Part shown: one piece after another, positions 1 to 8,246 of the stretch
Numbering within the stretch: the stretch's first letter is position 1
Layout of the letters: each line of letters begins with the position of its first letter
Notes under the pieces: generated by a model
What the model was told of the DNA's origin: nothing
Seen by the model: the letters and a program-made list of their open reading frames with translations, nothing else
Databases searched by the model: none
Translations under genes and position numbers: made by a program
NCBI GenBank assembly: GCA_019694455.1
Contig: JAIBBY010000034.1
Location: forward strand, 1-53,531
Source: Pirellulales bacterium
Lineage (GTDB): Bacteria > Planctomycetota > Planctomycetia > Pirellulales > JAEUIK01
Reading direction: 5' to 3'
Length of the DNA: 53,531 bases

Positions 1-69
1 GACTCCTGAAAATGTGCCGTCGCGGTTGTTACAATAGGGCCATCCCCCTAATTTTCATGTGACGAGACG

Positions 70-183
70 ATGGCACGCTGGCCCCGCTACGTTTGGACGA
101 CGATCTTCACCTACGGGCTGATCTTCTTGGCCTTTCCGCTGTTGTGTGTATTGGCCTACGTTTGGGTTCGCGGCGGCCTGTGA
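70..183 (+). CDS. Small single-span membrane protein (37 aa), unknown function
   Basis: This short frame runs from ATG to TGA and encodes 37 residues: an N-terminal basic/aromatic stretch (MARWPRY), one hydrophobic segment of about 20 residues (roughly 10-31) and a short basic tail (VRGGL). A TACAAT -10-like element lies at 30-35. The composition is that of a real single-span membrane peptide, not random GC-rich DNA. No family is recognised. It lies 59 nt upstream of the sulfatase in the same orientation and could share its transcript. The gene neighbourhood to its left is outside the window. Confidence 0.5.
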   Translation: MARWPRYVWTTIFTYGLIFLAFPLLCVLAYVWVRGGL

Positions 184-242
184 ACGCCGGCGTCACACCC
201 GCTGTCCGATTCTTGCCTGGGGTTTGATCCATCGGGTGCGGC

Positions 243-1586
243 ATGCGACCGGCTATGCGAAAACTGCGCTCCGTGGCTTGGCCCGTCGGCGTGATGTTAC
301 TCGCGCTTTGTTGCGCCGCGCCGTTGGCCACGGCCGACGACTCGAAAGAGCCCGCCGCGCGCCCCAACATCGTGCTTATCCTGGCCGACGATCAGCGTGC
401 CGATACCATCGCGGCGCTCGGCAACGACGAGATTCAAACCCCGCATCTCGACCGCTTGGCGCAGCGCGGCTTCGCGTTCACCAACGCCTACTGCATGGGC
501 TCGATGATCGGCGCCGTGTGCCTGCCTAGCCGCACGATGCTCATCACCGGCCAGTCGCTGTGGCGCATTCCCAGCGATCAACGCGCGCCAGTGGCGCCCG
601 CCGGCACGCCCCTCTTGCCCGTCGCCCTGCGCGACGCGGGCTATTCCACTTTTCATTGCGGCAAGCGCGGCAATTCCTGCACGTTTGGCAACGCCGCCTT
701 TGAAGTGAACATCGAAACCGATGGTCGCACCGAACAATCGGCCACGGAGCATGCCGACCACGCGATCGAGTTCTTGCGCGGCCGCGACCGCGGTCGCCCC
801 TTCTTTCTCTATCTGGCGCCCCCCGTGCCGCACGATCCGCGACTCGCGCCGGCCCGCTTTCGAGCGCTGTACGATCCAGCGCGCCTTTCACTGCCAAAAA
901 ACTTCCTGCCCGAGCATCCGTTCGACAATGGCGAAATGGATGTTCGCGACGAACAGTTGGCCGCGCGGCCGCGCCAACCGGCCGCCATGCGCCAACATCT
1001 GGCCGACTATTACGCGACGATTTCGCATCTCGATCACGAAGTGGGACGCGTGCTCGGCGAGTTGGAAAGCCAGCGGCTTCTCGACAACACCCTGGTGATC
1101 TACACCAGCGATCAAGGCCTGGCGGTCGGCGGCTGTCACGGCCTGATGGGCAAGCAAAATCTGTACGAGCATGTCAAACCGCCGCTGCTGATCGCCGGCC
1201 CCGGCATCGCGCACGGTTCGTCGGCGGCGCTGGTGTACCTGTTCGATCTCTTCCCAACGATATGCGACTACACGGGCGCATCGGTCCCATCGGCTGTCGA
1301 GGGCCACAGCCTGCGTCCCGTGGTGGAAGGCCGCCAGCCGCGCGTGCGCGACGTGCTCTTTGCCGCGTACCGTCGCGAGCAGCGCATGATTCGCGACGAA
1401 CGCTTCAAGTTGATCCGCTACGTGGTGCGCGGCACAACAACAATGCAACTGTTCGATCTGCGCAGCGATCCTTACGAATTGACGAATCTGGCCGACGACG
1501 CTCGCCTGTGCGACGTTCGCCAGCGACTGGAACAAGCGCTTTCCGAGCAACAACGGATGTTCGCCGATCCCACGGTGGCGAAGTAG
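243..1586 (+). CDS. Secreted sulfatase (formylglycine-dependent, S1 family)
   Basis: Arylsulfatase-type enzyme that would remove sulfate esters from polysaccharides outside the cytoplasm. A signal peptide covers about residues 1-31 (hydrophobic VMLLALCCA, cleavage near ATA-DD). The domain opens with PNIVLILADDQR, whose paired Asp residues bind calcium. The maturation motif C93-L-P-S-R97 provides the cysteine converted to formylglycine, and SDQG...GKQNLYEH in the second half is the usual metal/substrate region. Length (447 aa) is normal. The start at 243 could instead be ATG 255; both keep the signal peptide. No sulfatase-maturing enzyme is visible in the window. The exact substrate cannot be read from the sequence. 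Confidence 0.93.
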   Translation: MRPAMRKLRSVAWPVGVMLLALCCAAPLATADDSKEPAARPNIVLILADDQRADTIAALGNDEIQTPHLDRLAQRGFAFTNAYCMGSMIGAVCLPSRTMLITGQSLWRIPSDQRAPVAPAGTPLLPVALRDAGYSTFHCGKRGNSCTFGNAAFEVNIETDGRTEQSATEHADHAIEFLRGRDRGRPFFLYLAPPVPHDPRLAPARFRALYDPARLSLPKNFLPEHPFDNGEMDVRDEQLAARPRQPAAMRQHLADYYATISHLDHEVGRVLGELESQRLLDNTLVIYTSDQGLAVGGCHGLMGKQNLYEHVKPPLLIAGPGIAHGSSAALVYLFDLFPTICDYTGASVPSAVEGHSLRPVVEGRQPRVRDVLFAAYRREQRMIRDERFKLIRYVVRGTTTMQLFDLRSDPYELTNLADDARLCDVRQRLEQALSEQQRMFADPTVAK

Positions 1587-1707
1587 CAGCGCAGCCGCGT
1601 TCTGACGCTAAACCGGCTGTTAGCCAGCGCTTGCCAAGAGAATAGTCGGACCACGCGATCCGGTCGAATACCCATTCGCAGCGCGTGCAATCCGCCTTTC
1701 CCCCGGT

Positions 1708-1713
1708 TAGAAT
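1708..1713 (+). promoter_or_regulatory. Candidate -10 element (TAGAAT) of the oxidoreductase gene
   Basis: GTTAGAATA lies about 90 nt before the ATG at 1801. The same GTTA-n-AATA string occurs before the genes at 70 and 10770. No convincing -35 is visible, so this is a weak prediction resting on recurrence. Confidence 0.3.
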
Positions 1714-1800
1714 AGCCTCTTTGAAAATCACCATAACGGTGGTCATTGGGGATGTAATCGACCACCGCCCACCCTACCGAACCGCAGGAGACATCTCGCG

Positions 1801-3291
1801 ATGGAAGAAAAAGACAACGTCTCGCGCCGCAGTTTCCTCAAAAACACCGCCGTCGGCGCGGCCGCTGCCGGCGCCGCCAGTTCGATCTTCGGCGCGCCCG
1901 CTCCGGCCCGCGCGTATGGCGCCAACGACCGGCTCCGCATCGGCTTCATTGGTCCTGGCGGCCGCGGCCATGGCGCCCATGTCGGCAGCCTCAAGAAGTT
2001 GAGCAAGGAAGGCGCCAATATCGATCTGGTCGCCGTCTCCGAGGTCTACAGCGTTCAGCGCGACAAAGTCTGCGCCGACATCAAAGAGTTCACCGGCGTC
2101 GATCCCAAGAAGCAAGACGACTACAACGACATGCTCGCCGACAAGGATGTCGACGCCGTCTGCATCGCCACCCCAGACCATTGGCACGCCAAGCAGGCGA
2201 TCGACGCCATGAAGGCGGGCAAGCACGTCTACTGCGAAAAGCCGATGACCCACACCGTCGAAGAGGCCATGCAGGTGGTCGACGCGTGGCGCTCCAGCGG
2301 CAAGATCATGCAGGTCGGCGTGCAATCGACCAGTCTCCCTTTGTGGGGCAAGGTCAACGAGCTGCTCAACGATGGCAAGCTCGGCAAGGTGCTGATGTAC
2401 CAGACCGAATACTTCCGCAACTCGATCATGGGACAATGGCGCTACTACAAGCTCGACGCCGAAATGAATCCCAAAACGATCGATTGGCAACGCTGGCTCG
2501 GAGCCAAGGAAGGGCTCGCTCCCGACATGCCGTTCGATCGGGCCCTCTACGCCCAGTGGCGCTGCTACTGGCCGTTCGGCATGGGCATGTACACCGACCT
2601 GTTCGTCCACCGCACCACGTCGATGCTCAAGGCCACCGGCCTGCGCTTTCCTCGGCGGGTTGTCGGCGCGGGCGGCATCTTCCTCGAGTACGACGGCCGC
2701 GACGTGCCGGATGTCGCCACCGTGGTCGCCGATTTCGATGAAGGCGTGCAAGGCCTGGTGACCGCCACCATGAGCTGCGAAGAGAGCCCCATCAAGCAAC
2801 TCATTCGCGGCCATTACGGCACGTTTGAGTTTGGCAATGGCGAAAGCTTCGGCGGCTTCGACTTCATCCCGGAGCGACCGCAGGTCACCAAGCTCAGCGG
2901 TCAGAAGAAGGAGCACATCAAGGTCGAAGGCGTGGGCGACACCACGCCGGTGCACTTCAAAAACTGGCTCGACGCCATCGCGTCGAACAAGCAGGACGCC
3001 GTCAACAATCCGCCCGATCTTGGCGCCGCCGCGATCGTGCTGGTCAACCTCGGCGCCCAGAGCTATCGCGAAGGCAAGGCGTTCTTCTGGGACAACGAAA
3101 ACCGCCGCGCCACCGAGGCCGATCCAAGCTGGGCCGCTGGCTGGGAAAAGATGTCGAAGAACCGCGACAAGCCACACCACATTCCTGGTTGGCGCGCCGG
3201 CGACACCGGCAGCTTGCTCGTGGCCCCAGACTACATGAAGCTCGCCGGCCCTTGGGTCGACGGCAAAGACCCCGCCGAAGGCCAGGCCTAG
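1801..3291 (+). CDS. Tat-exported Gfo/Idh/MocA family oxidoreductase
   Basis: NAD(P)-dependent sugar dehydrogenase-like protein, probably exported folded by the Tat pathway. Residues 8-38 form a twin-arginine signal (SRRSFLKN, an Ala-rich stretch, then a cleavage region near ARA). The Rossmann fold follows with LRIGFIGPGGRG (45-56), TPDHWH at 124-129 and the family EKP motif at 146-148. The C-terminal half is the GFO_IDH_MocA_C type with a long substrate domain. Secreted members are abundant in Planctomycetes and are thought to act on cell-surface sugars; the substrate is unknown. The gene ends just before a strong intrinsic terminator, so it is probably a single-gene unit. Confidence 0.93.
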   Translation: MEEKDNVSRRSFLKNTAVGAAAAGAASSIFGAPAPARAYGANDRLRIGFIGPGGRGHGAHVGSLKKLSKEGANIDLVAVSEVYSVQRDKVCADIKEFTGVDPKKQDDYNDMLADKDVDAVCIATPDHWHAKQAIDAMKAGKHVYCEKPMTHTVEEAMQVVDAWRSSGKIMQVGVQSTSLPLWGKVNELLNDGKLGKVLMYQTEYFRNSIMGQWRYYKLDAEMNPKTIDWQRWLGAKEGLAPDMPFDRALYAQWRCYWPFGMGMYTDLFVHRTTSMLKATGLRFPRRVVGAGGIFLEYDGRDVPDVATVVADFDEGVQGLVTATMSCEESPIKQLIRGHYGTFEFGNGESFGGFDFIPERPQVTKLSGQKKEHIKVEGVGDTTPVHFKNWLDAIASNKQDAVNNPPDLGAAAIVLVNLGAQSYREGKAFFWDNENRRATEADPSWAAGWEKMSKNRDKPHHIPGWRAGDTGSLLVAPDYMKLAGPWVDGKDPAEGQA

Positions 3292-3321
3292 TTCGCGCTT
3301 GCCAATTGCTTTGATCGATTC

Positions 3322-3359
3322 CGCCCCGCGCCGAACACCATTCGGCGCGGGGCGTTTTT
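3322..3359 (+). terminator. Rho-independent terminator after the oxidoreductase gene
   Basis: A perfect 14-bp GC-rich stem (3322-3335 pairing with 3341-3354, loop CACCA) is followed by TTTTT at 3355-3359. It lies 30 nt after the stop at 3291 and separates the plus-strand gene from the convergent Nudix gene. It is the clearest intrinsic terminator in the window. Confidence 0.92.
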
Positions 3360-3391
3360 CGTTGCCTCATCCACTAGCCGTTCGCCGTGGC

Positions 3392-3898
3392 TCACAACAG
3401 CCCTTCGCGGTGAAGCTGCTCCACCACCAACTGGTCAGTCGGAAAGCAGAGCGGCGGCAGATCGCCATAGCGGTAGAAGCGAACGGCCGTCAAGTCGCCC
3501 CCCGCGCGCAACTCGCCTCCGTAGCGCGCCCCTTGATACCACACCCCCACGGCATGCTGATCGGCTCGGTGAAAGTTGGAATGCGCCGCCAGCAATCGCT
3601 CGATCCGCACCGACAATCCCGTCTCCTCCAAAAACTCGCGAATCGCCGCGGCCTCCACCGACTCGTCCCATTCCACATGGCCGCACGGAATGCAAAAGCC
3701 GCCGTCGCCGCGCTGGCCGATCAAAAGTTCGTGCCGCTCCACCAGCGCGATCGCGGCGCCGGCCGTGGGGTTCCGATAGCGGATCCACCCACAACCGTGG
3801 CATTGCAGCCGCGCTCGGCCGGCGTCGACCAACGGCGCCAGCGCGCCCGCACAGCGGGGACAATAGCGATAATCGTCATTCCGTGTCGCATCCATCAT
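3392..3898 (-). CDS. Nudix hydrolase with N-terminal zinc ribbon
   Basis: Hydrolase of nucleoside-diphosphate-linked substrates; the NADH-pyrophosphatase-like layout suggests an NAD or nucleotide-sugar substrate, but this is not certain. The N terminus has a C-x2-C...C-x2-C zinc ribbon (Cys 13, 16, 33, 36). The Nudix box runs from G73 to L95 and reads G-x5-E-x7-REFLEE-TGL, with all catalytic glutamates present. ATG 3898 was chosen because GAGG lies 7 nt upstream; ATG 3922 is open in frame but adds eight basic residues. It is divergent from the UbiB-like kinase gene. Confidence 0.9.
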   Translation of the reverse strand: MMDATRNDDYRYCPRCAGALAPLVDAGRARLQCHGCGWIRYRNPTAGAAIALVERHELLIGQRGDGGFCIPCGHVEWDESVEAAAIREFLEETGLSVRIERLLAAHSNFHRADQHAVGVWYQGARYGGELRAGGDLTAVRFYRYGDLPPLCFPTDQLVVEQLHREGLL

Positions 3899-3944
3899 CC
3901 TCACGCCTCGCCGCGCGGCCATGCAGTCTCAAAAGCCGCCCGAC

Positions 3945-3950
3945 TATACT
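3945..3950 (+). promoter_or_regulatory. -10 element (TATACT) very close to the kinase start
   Basis: CTATACT ends only 7 nt before ATG 3958 (10 nt before ATG 3961). If it is used, transcription starts at or next to the start codon and gives a leaderless or near-leaderless mRNA. The same arrangement occurs before the regulator at 30439. Confidence 0.45.
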
Positions 3951-3957
3951 AAATGGC

Positions 3958-5622
3958 ATGATGAAGATCACGGCCCTACCGCAGCTACTTCGCAGCAGCA
4001 CGCGCGGCGTCGAAGTGCTGTCGGTGCTCAGCAAGTACGGTCTGGCCACCTGGTTCGAGCGCCTCGACATCAAAATCGCCGACGGCTTCCTCAAGTCGCC
4101 GCATGGCGAGCTGTTGCGCACCCACTCGACGCCCACGCGCATCCGACTCGCCCTCCAAGAACTCGGTCCCACCTTCATCAAGCTCGGGCAGGTGCTCAGC
4201 ACCCGGCCCGACATTATCGGCGTTGAATTGGCGACCGAGTTGCAGCGCTTGCAAGATCAGGTCGCGGCCGACGACCCCGCGACGGTCCGCCGCATCGTCG
4301 AAGAAGAACTGGGCGAGTCCGTCGACGAGCTGTTCGCCAGCTTTTGCGACGAGCCCTTGGCCTCAGCCTCCATTGGGCAGGTGCATTGCGCGCGGCTCCA
4401 CACCGGAGAGCGCGTGGTCGTCAAGGTGCGGCACTACGGCATCGAACAAAAGGTCCGCGTCGATCTCGATATCCTGGGCGCGCTCGCCGAAATGGCCGAG
4501 TTGCTCCCGGAATTCAAAAACTATCGTCCCAAGGCGACCGCCGCCGAGTTTCAGCGCACGCTCCTGCGCGAGCTGAATTTCGACCGCGAAGAACGCAACA
4601 TGCAAGAGTTCGCCGGCTACTTCGCCGATGATCCGCGCGTCCGCATTCCCACCACCTACCCCGAGTTCACCACCGGCCGCGTCCTCACCATGGAGGAACT
4701 GTCGGGCATCAAGCTGTCCGACATCAACGCCTGCGCTCGCGCCGGCCACGATCTGCCCGACCTGGCGCGTCGCGGCGCCGAGATCTACCTGGAGATGATT
4801 TTCACGCACGGCTTCTACCACGCCGATCCGCATCCCGGCAATCTGCTGGTGCTGGAAGGCAATGTGATCGGCCTGTTGGACTACGGCATGGTGGGGCGGA
4901 TCGACGACCGCTTGCGCGAGGAAATCGAGGAAATGCTGATGGCCGTGGTGGAGGGAGATTCGTCGCTCCTCACCTCCGTCATCACGCGGCTTGGACAAGC
5001 GCCCCCTGGCATGGACCATTCGGCGCTAGCCGCCGATGTGGCCGATTTTGTCTCGCAATACGCGCATCAGCGGTTCGACGAGTTCCCGCTGGCCGCCGCC
5101 TTGAACGAAATGACCGAAATTATCCGCCGCTACCACATCATGCTGCCGGCGCGCATTGCCCTATTGCTCAAAGTGCTCGTCATGCTCGAAGGCACAGCCC
5201 GCATGCTCGCGCCAAAATTCAATCTGATCGAAGTCATCGCGCCGTTTCAGCGCAAGATGCTGCTCCGGCGCCTCTCGCCGACGCGGCAGTTTCGCAAGTT
5301 GCGCCGCTTTTATCGCGAACTGGAGGTTTTGGCGCAGGTCGCGCCGCGCGGCATGGTCGACATCATCGAGCAAGTGCAAAGCGGCAAGTTCGATGTCCAT
5401 CTCGATCACCGCGGGCTGGAGCCCTCGGTCAATCGACTGGTGCTCGGCATGCTGACCAGCGCGCTCTTCTTAGGATCCGCGCTGTTGCTCAGCAACCACG
5501 TGCCGCCGACAATACGCGAGGTGTCGGTGCTGGGGGCCGTGGGCTGCGGGCTGAGTCTCGCCGTTGGTCTGCGGCTGCTGCGCGCCATCAACAAGTCGGG
5601 GCGCCTCAATCGCCGCGGCTGA
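3958..5622 (+). CDS. ABC1/UbiB (AarF) family atypical kinase-like protein
   Basis: Membrane-associated atypical kinase/ATPase of the family that supports isoprenoid quinone synthesis or lipid handling. The family signature K-x-G-Q is at 75-78 (FIKLGQVLSTRPD). The ATP-loop SASIGQVHCARL, the catalytic-loop-like HADPHPGNLL (about 288-297) and the metal motif LLDYG follow in order. Two hydrophobic segments near 490-540 form the C-terminal membrane anchor typical of UbiB. Length is 554 aa. Start: tandem ATGs at 3958 and 3961; the open frame reaches back to 3883 but would run through the promoter and the divergent gene. No quinone-biosynthesis gene lies nearby. Confidence 0.93.
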   Translation: MMKITALPQLLRSSTRGVEVLSVLSKYGLATWFERLDIKIADGFLKSPHGELLRTHSTPTRIRLALQELGPTFIKLGQVLSTRPDIIGVELATELQRLQDQVAADDPATVRRIVEEELGESVDELFASFCDEPLASASIGQVHCARLHTGERVVVKVRHYGIEQKVRVDLDILGALAEMAELLPEFKNYRPKATAAEFQRTLLRELNFDREERNMQEFAGYFADDPRVRIPTTYPEFTTGRVLTMEELSGIKLSDINACARAGHDLPDLARRGAEIYLEMIFTHGFYHADPHPGNLLVLEGNVIGLLDYGMVGRIDDRLREEIEEMLMAVVEGDSSLLTSVITRLGQAPPGMDHSALAADVADFVSQYAHQRFDEFPLAAALNEMTEIIRRYHIMLPARIALLLKVLVMLEGTARMLAPKFNLIEVIAPFQRKMLLRRLSPTRQFRKLRRFYRELEVLAQVAPRGMVDIIEQVQSGKFDVHLDHRGLEPSVNRLVLGMLTSALFLGSALLLSNHVPPTIREVSVLGAVGCGLSLAVGLRLLRAINKSGRLNRRG

Positions 5623-5726
5623 ACTCGCAGCGCCGCTCGCCACGATTTCGATCCCATGCCGCTGGCTCCGCCAATGCGGCGGATGGCGCGGGCAAGTCTC
5701 GCTGGGACAGTCGCCGCAACTCATCG

Positions 5727-5939
5727 CTAGGCCGCTCGGGATTGCACGGGAATTGCCACTGCCGCGAGCGGCAATCCACGAATTTCCACGCCCAAATCCA
5801 CCAAGGCGCGTTCAACGCGATCGTTCAGCTCGTCCAACAGCCTGAGCACTTCGTCCTGGCGGCTCTCGATCTCCGCCGCGACCTTCCAAGAAGGAAGCGT
5901 TCGCGACACTCGCTCGACTCGTTTGGCGTTGGTGCGCAT
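5727..5939 (-). CDS. Small putative coiled-coil protein (70 aa), unknown
   Basis: The frame encodes a charged amphipathic helix (SRQDEVLRLLDELNDRVERA, then LVDLGVEI) with heptad-like Leu/Val spacing and GC-rich third codon positions, which speaks for a real gene. No Shine-Dalgarno is visible before ATG 5939; the frame stays open to a TTG at 5966. No family is recognised. It lies alone, convergent with the UbiB-like gene. Confidence 0.5.
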   Translation of the reverse strand: MRTNAKRVERVSRTLPSWKVAAEIESRQDEVLRLLDELNDRVERALVDLGVEIRGLPLAAVAIPVQSRAA

Positions 5940-6464
5940 CGGGTTGTTTGCTCGCGGGTGACACAAATCCGCGATCGCCTGACTCGCGGTTAGTGCTATG
6001 GAATCGGTGTTTGGCCCGCCGTGTATCGCGTTAGCTTTTTTTCTTCGTCCGAAAGCTGGACAGCGCCGGCAAGCCTTAACGGCTTCGCTTCGCTACGATG
6101 CGACGCCCCGGACGACTCCACGGGACCGGCGCGAAGCGCGTAGTGCGTCGCGGTTCGCTGAGTTGCCAACCCAGCTTGCCCAGGCGGTGCTACTGTGGCG
6201 ATGGACCGACATTTCCAGGCTGCGCGAGAACGCCGCCAGCACGTGCGTCTCTAAGTTGGGCCGCGTGCATAACCGGCGCAATCGTTAAGCGCGGCATGCC
6301 GCTGCTCGGTATCGGCCAACCGGCCTAGCGTGTCCGGCGCGCCAGCGCAACTCTCGCTCTGTGTGAGCTATATATCGCTAGGCGCCATCTCGCGCCCGTC
6401 GCGCCATACGCGCGCCTTGGCCGCCCCGCGCTCGCCACAACTCCTGCCCGGAACGAACTTAAGC
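5940..6464. other. 525-nt gap without a supported gene
   Basis: Open frames here have random-looking, Arg/Ser-rich translations. Visible structure is limited: an AGCTTT/AAAGCT inverted pair around a T-tract (6033-6057), a perfect 12-bp palindrome GCGGCATGCCGC (6291-6302) and an AT-rich TATATAT stretch near 6370 that could be a -10 for motA. No tRNA, known ncRNA consensus or repeat array was seen. Confidence 0.5.
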
Positions 6465-7325
6465 ATGATTGTCATCGTTGGCTGTATTGTGGTGCTCGGC
6501 GCCGTGCTCGGCGGTTTCACGATGGCGGGCGGCAGCGTTGGCGCTTTGATCCACCCATCGGAAATCGTCACCATCGGCGGCGCCGCGCTCGGCGCCTTGA
6601 TCGTGATGTCTCCCAAGAAGGTCCTCATCGACCTCTTCAAAGGCGTGCTGCAAGCCGTCAAAGGATCGCCTTACAACAAAGCCGCCTATCGCGAGTTGTT
6701 CAAACTGCTCTACGACGTCTTTCGCACGGGTCGCCGCGATGGTCTCTTGGCCCTCGAAGAGCATGTGGCCCATCCCCACGAGAGCAGCATCTTTCAAAAG
6801 TATCCAAAAATCTCCAAAAACCATCACGTCTCCGACTTCGTCTGCGGCGCGCTGGCGCCAATCATCGAAGGCACCGCCGATCCCGCGCAACTCTCCAAGT
6901 TGCTCAACGCCGAAATGCACGTGATCGAAGAAGAGCATCATGCGCCGCTCAACGCGCTGATGAAAACCGCCGACGCGCTGCCCGGCTTCGGCATCGTCGC
7001 CGCCGTGCTCGGCATCGTCGTCACGATGGGCGTGATCGACGGCCCGGTGGAAGAGATTGGTCATAAAGTGGGCGCCGCGCTCGTGGGAACGTTCCTCGGA
7101 ATTTTGCTCTCTTACGGTTTCTTCGCGCCGTTGGCCGCTCGCATGGAGTTGCTCGGCGCCACCGAAATGGCGTTCTTCCGCACAATTTCGACGGCCGTTC
7201 TCAATTTCGCGAGCGACAGCCCTCCCAAGGTCGCGTTGGAACAGGCGCGCCGCGGAGTCGGCACAGAGAGTCGCCCCACGCGCGACGAGTTGGACGCCAT
7301 CTTCAAAGAAGTCGAAGCCGGCTAA
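6465..7325 (+). CDS. motA: Flagellar motor stator protein MotA
   Basis: Proton- or sodium-channel stator subunit that couples ion flow to flagellar rotation. Four hydrophobic segments are visible: two at the N terminus (from MIVIVGCIVV and around SEIVTIGG) and two near the C terminus carrying the conserved PGFGIVAAVLGIVVTMG and GTFLGILLSYGFFAPLA with their prolines. The long cytoplasmic loop with many charged residues sits between them. At 286 aa it matches MotA. ATG 6465 was chosen because the in-frame extension to 6330 is basic and unlike MotA. motB follows after 30 nt. Confidence 0.95.
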   Translation: MIVIVGCIVVLGAVLGGFTMAGGSVGALIHPSEIVTIGGAALGALIVMSPKKVLIDLFKGVLQAVKGSPYNKAAYRELFKLLYDVFRTGRRDGLLALEEHVAHPHESSIFQKYPKISKNHHVSDFVCGALAPIIEGTADPAQLSKLLNAEMHVIEEEHHAPLNALMKTADALPGFGIVAAVLGIVVTMGVIDGPVEEIGHKVGAALVGTFLGILLSYGFFAPLAARMELLGATEMAFFRTISTAVLNFASDSPPKVALEQARRGVGTESRPTRDELDAIFKEVEAG

Positions 7326-7355
7326 AGCGGCGACTAGCAACTACAAGGACACATC

Positions 7356-8240
7356 ATGGCGGGTAAAGGCGGCGGTGCATGGAAAGTGGCATACGCGGAC
7401 TTCGTGACCGCGATGATGGCCTTCTTTCTGGTGATGTGGATCACCGGACAAAGTAAGCCCATCAAGGAATCGGTCGCCCAGTATTTCAACGATCCCTTCG
7501 GCGGCCCCTTGTCGCGCCCCAGTGGCGGCAGCTACCAGCGCTCGATGGACGGCGGGCGCGCGCCGCACTCCAACTCATTTCGCTCTCGCTTTGGCCCCGG
7601 ACGTGGACGTGGCGGCGGCGCCGCTCCCACGCGCAAGCCCCCCAAGGAGAACCCCGAGGGGGACCTGGCTCGCAAACCCAGCATCTTCATGGTGCATGGC
7701 GGCGAGCAGTCGTATGTCGGCGCGATGCTCCTGTTCTCCACCGACTCGGTGGCGCTCGACGAAAAATCCCGCGCCCATCTGGATGAAATCGTTCCGGCCA
7801 TGATCGGCAAGCCCAACAAGATCGAAATCCGTGGCCACTCCAGCGGCCGCGCGCTGCCGGCCAGCGGCGAGTTCAAAAGTGTCTGGGGACTCTGCTTCGC
7901 GCGCTGCCAGGCGGTGATGGATTATCTCCGCGATCATGGCATCAAGGCGGAGCGGATGCGACTCAGCCAGGCCGGTCCCTACGAACCGCAGTCGGAGGAC
8001 GGCGGCCCCGGACTCCCGGCGGAAAATTCCCGTGTCGAGGTCTACATGCTCAGCGAATATGTAGATGATCTCCAAGGCCCTGGCGACAACGCCATCGCTC
8101 GTGGCGACAACCAGGAGCAAGACGACAAAGCGGGGCATGGCGACACAGTCGAGCACGGCGAAGAAGCCAATCACGCGCTCCGCGCCGGGCCGCACGCGCC
8201 ACCATCCGATGCCGCCGCTGGCGATGCCCATTCGCATTGA
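7356..8240 (+). CDS. motB: Flagellar motor stator protein MotB (OmpA-like domain)
   Basis: Partner of MotA that anchors the stator to peptidoglycan. A short cytoplasmic N terminus leads into one transmembrane helix with the channel aspartate D15 (YADFVTAMMAFFLVMW). The plug region is followed by a Gly/Arg/Pro-rich linker (about 50-110), then the OmpA-like peptidoglycan-binding domain with EIRGHSS and NSRVEVYML. The C-terminal tail is acidic and His-rich and looks non-conserved. AAGGA precedes the ATG. No other flagellar gene is in the window, so the pair stands alone. Confidence 0.94.
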   Translation: MAGKGGGAWKVAYADFVTAMMAFFLVMWITGQSKPIKESVAQYFNDPFGGPLSRPSGGSYQRSMDGGRAPHSNSFRSRFGPGRGRGGGAAPTRKPPKENPEGDLARKPSIFMVHGGEQSYVGAMLLFSTDSVALDEKSRAHLDEIVPAMIGKPNKIEIRGHSSGRALPASGEFKSVWGLCFARCQAVMDYLRDHGIKAERMRLSQAGPYEPQSEDGGPGLPAENSRVEVYMLSEYVDDLQGPGDNAIARGDNQEQDDKAGHGDTVEHGEEANHALRAGPHAPPSDAAAGDAHSH

Positions 8241-8246
8241 CGAGCG

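Noticed and set aside
1774..3180. Long minus-strand open frame opposite the oxidoreductase
   Set aside because: It mirrors codon structure of the plus-strand gene, which has clear family motifs; GC-rich genes often leave the opposite strand open.
6459..7340. Minus-strand open frame opposite motA
   Set aside because: His/Asp/Gly-rich shadow of a recognised gene.
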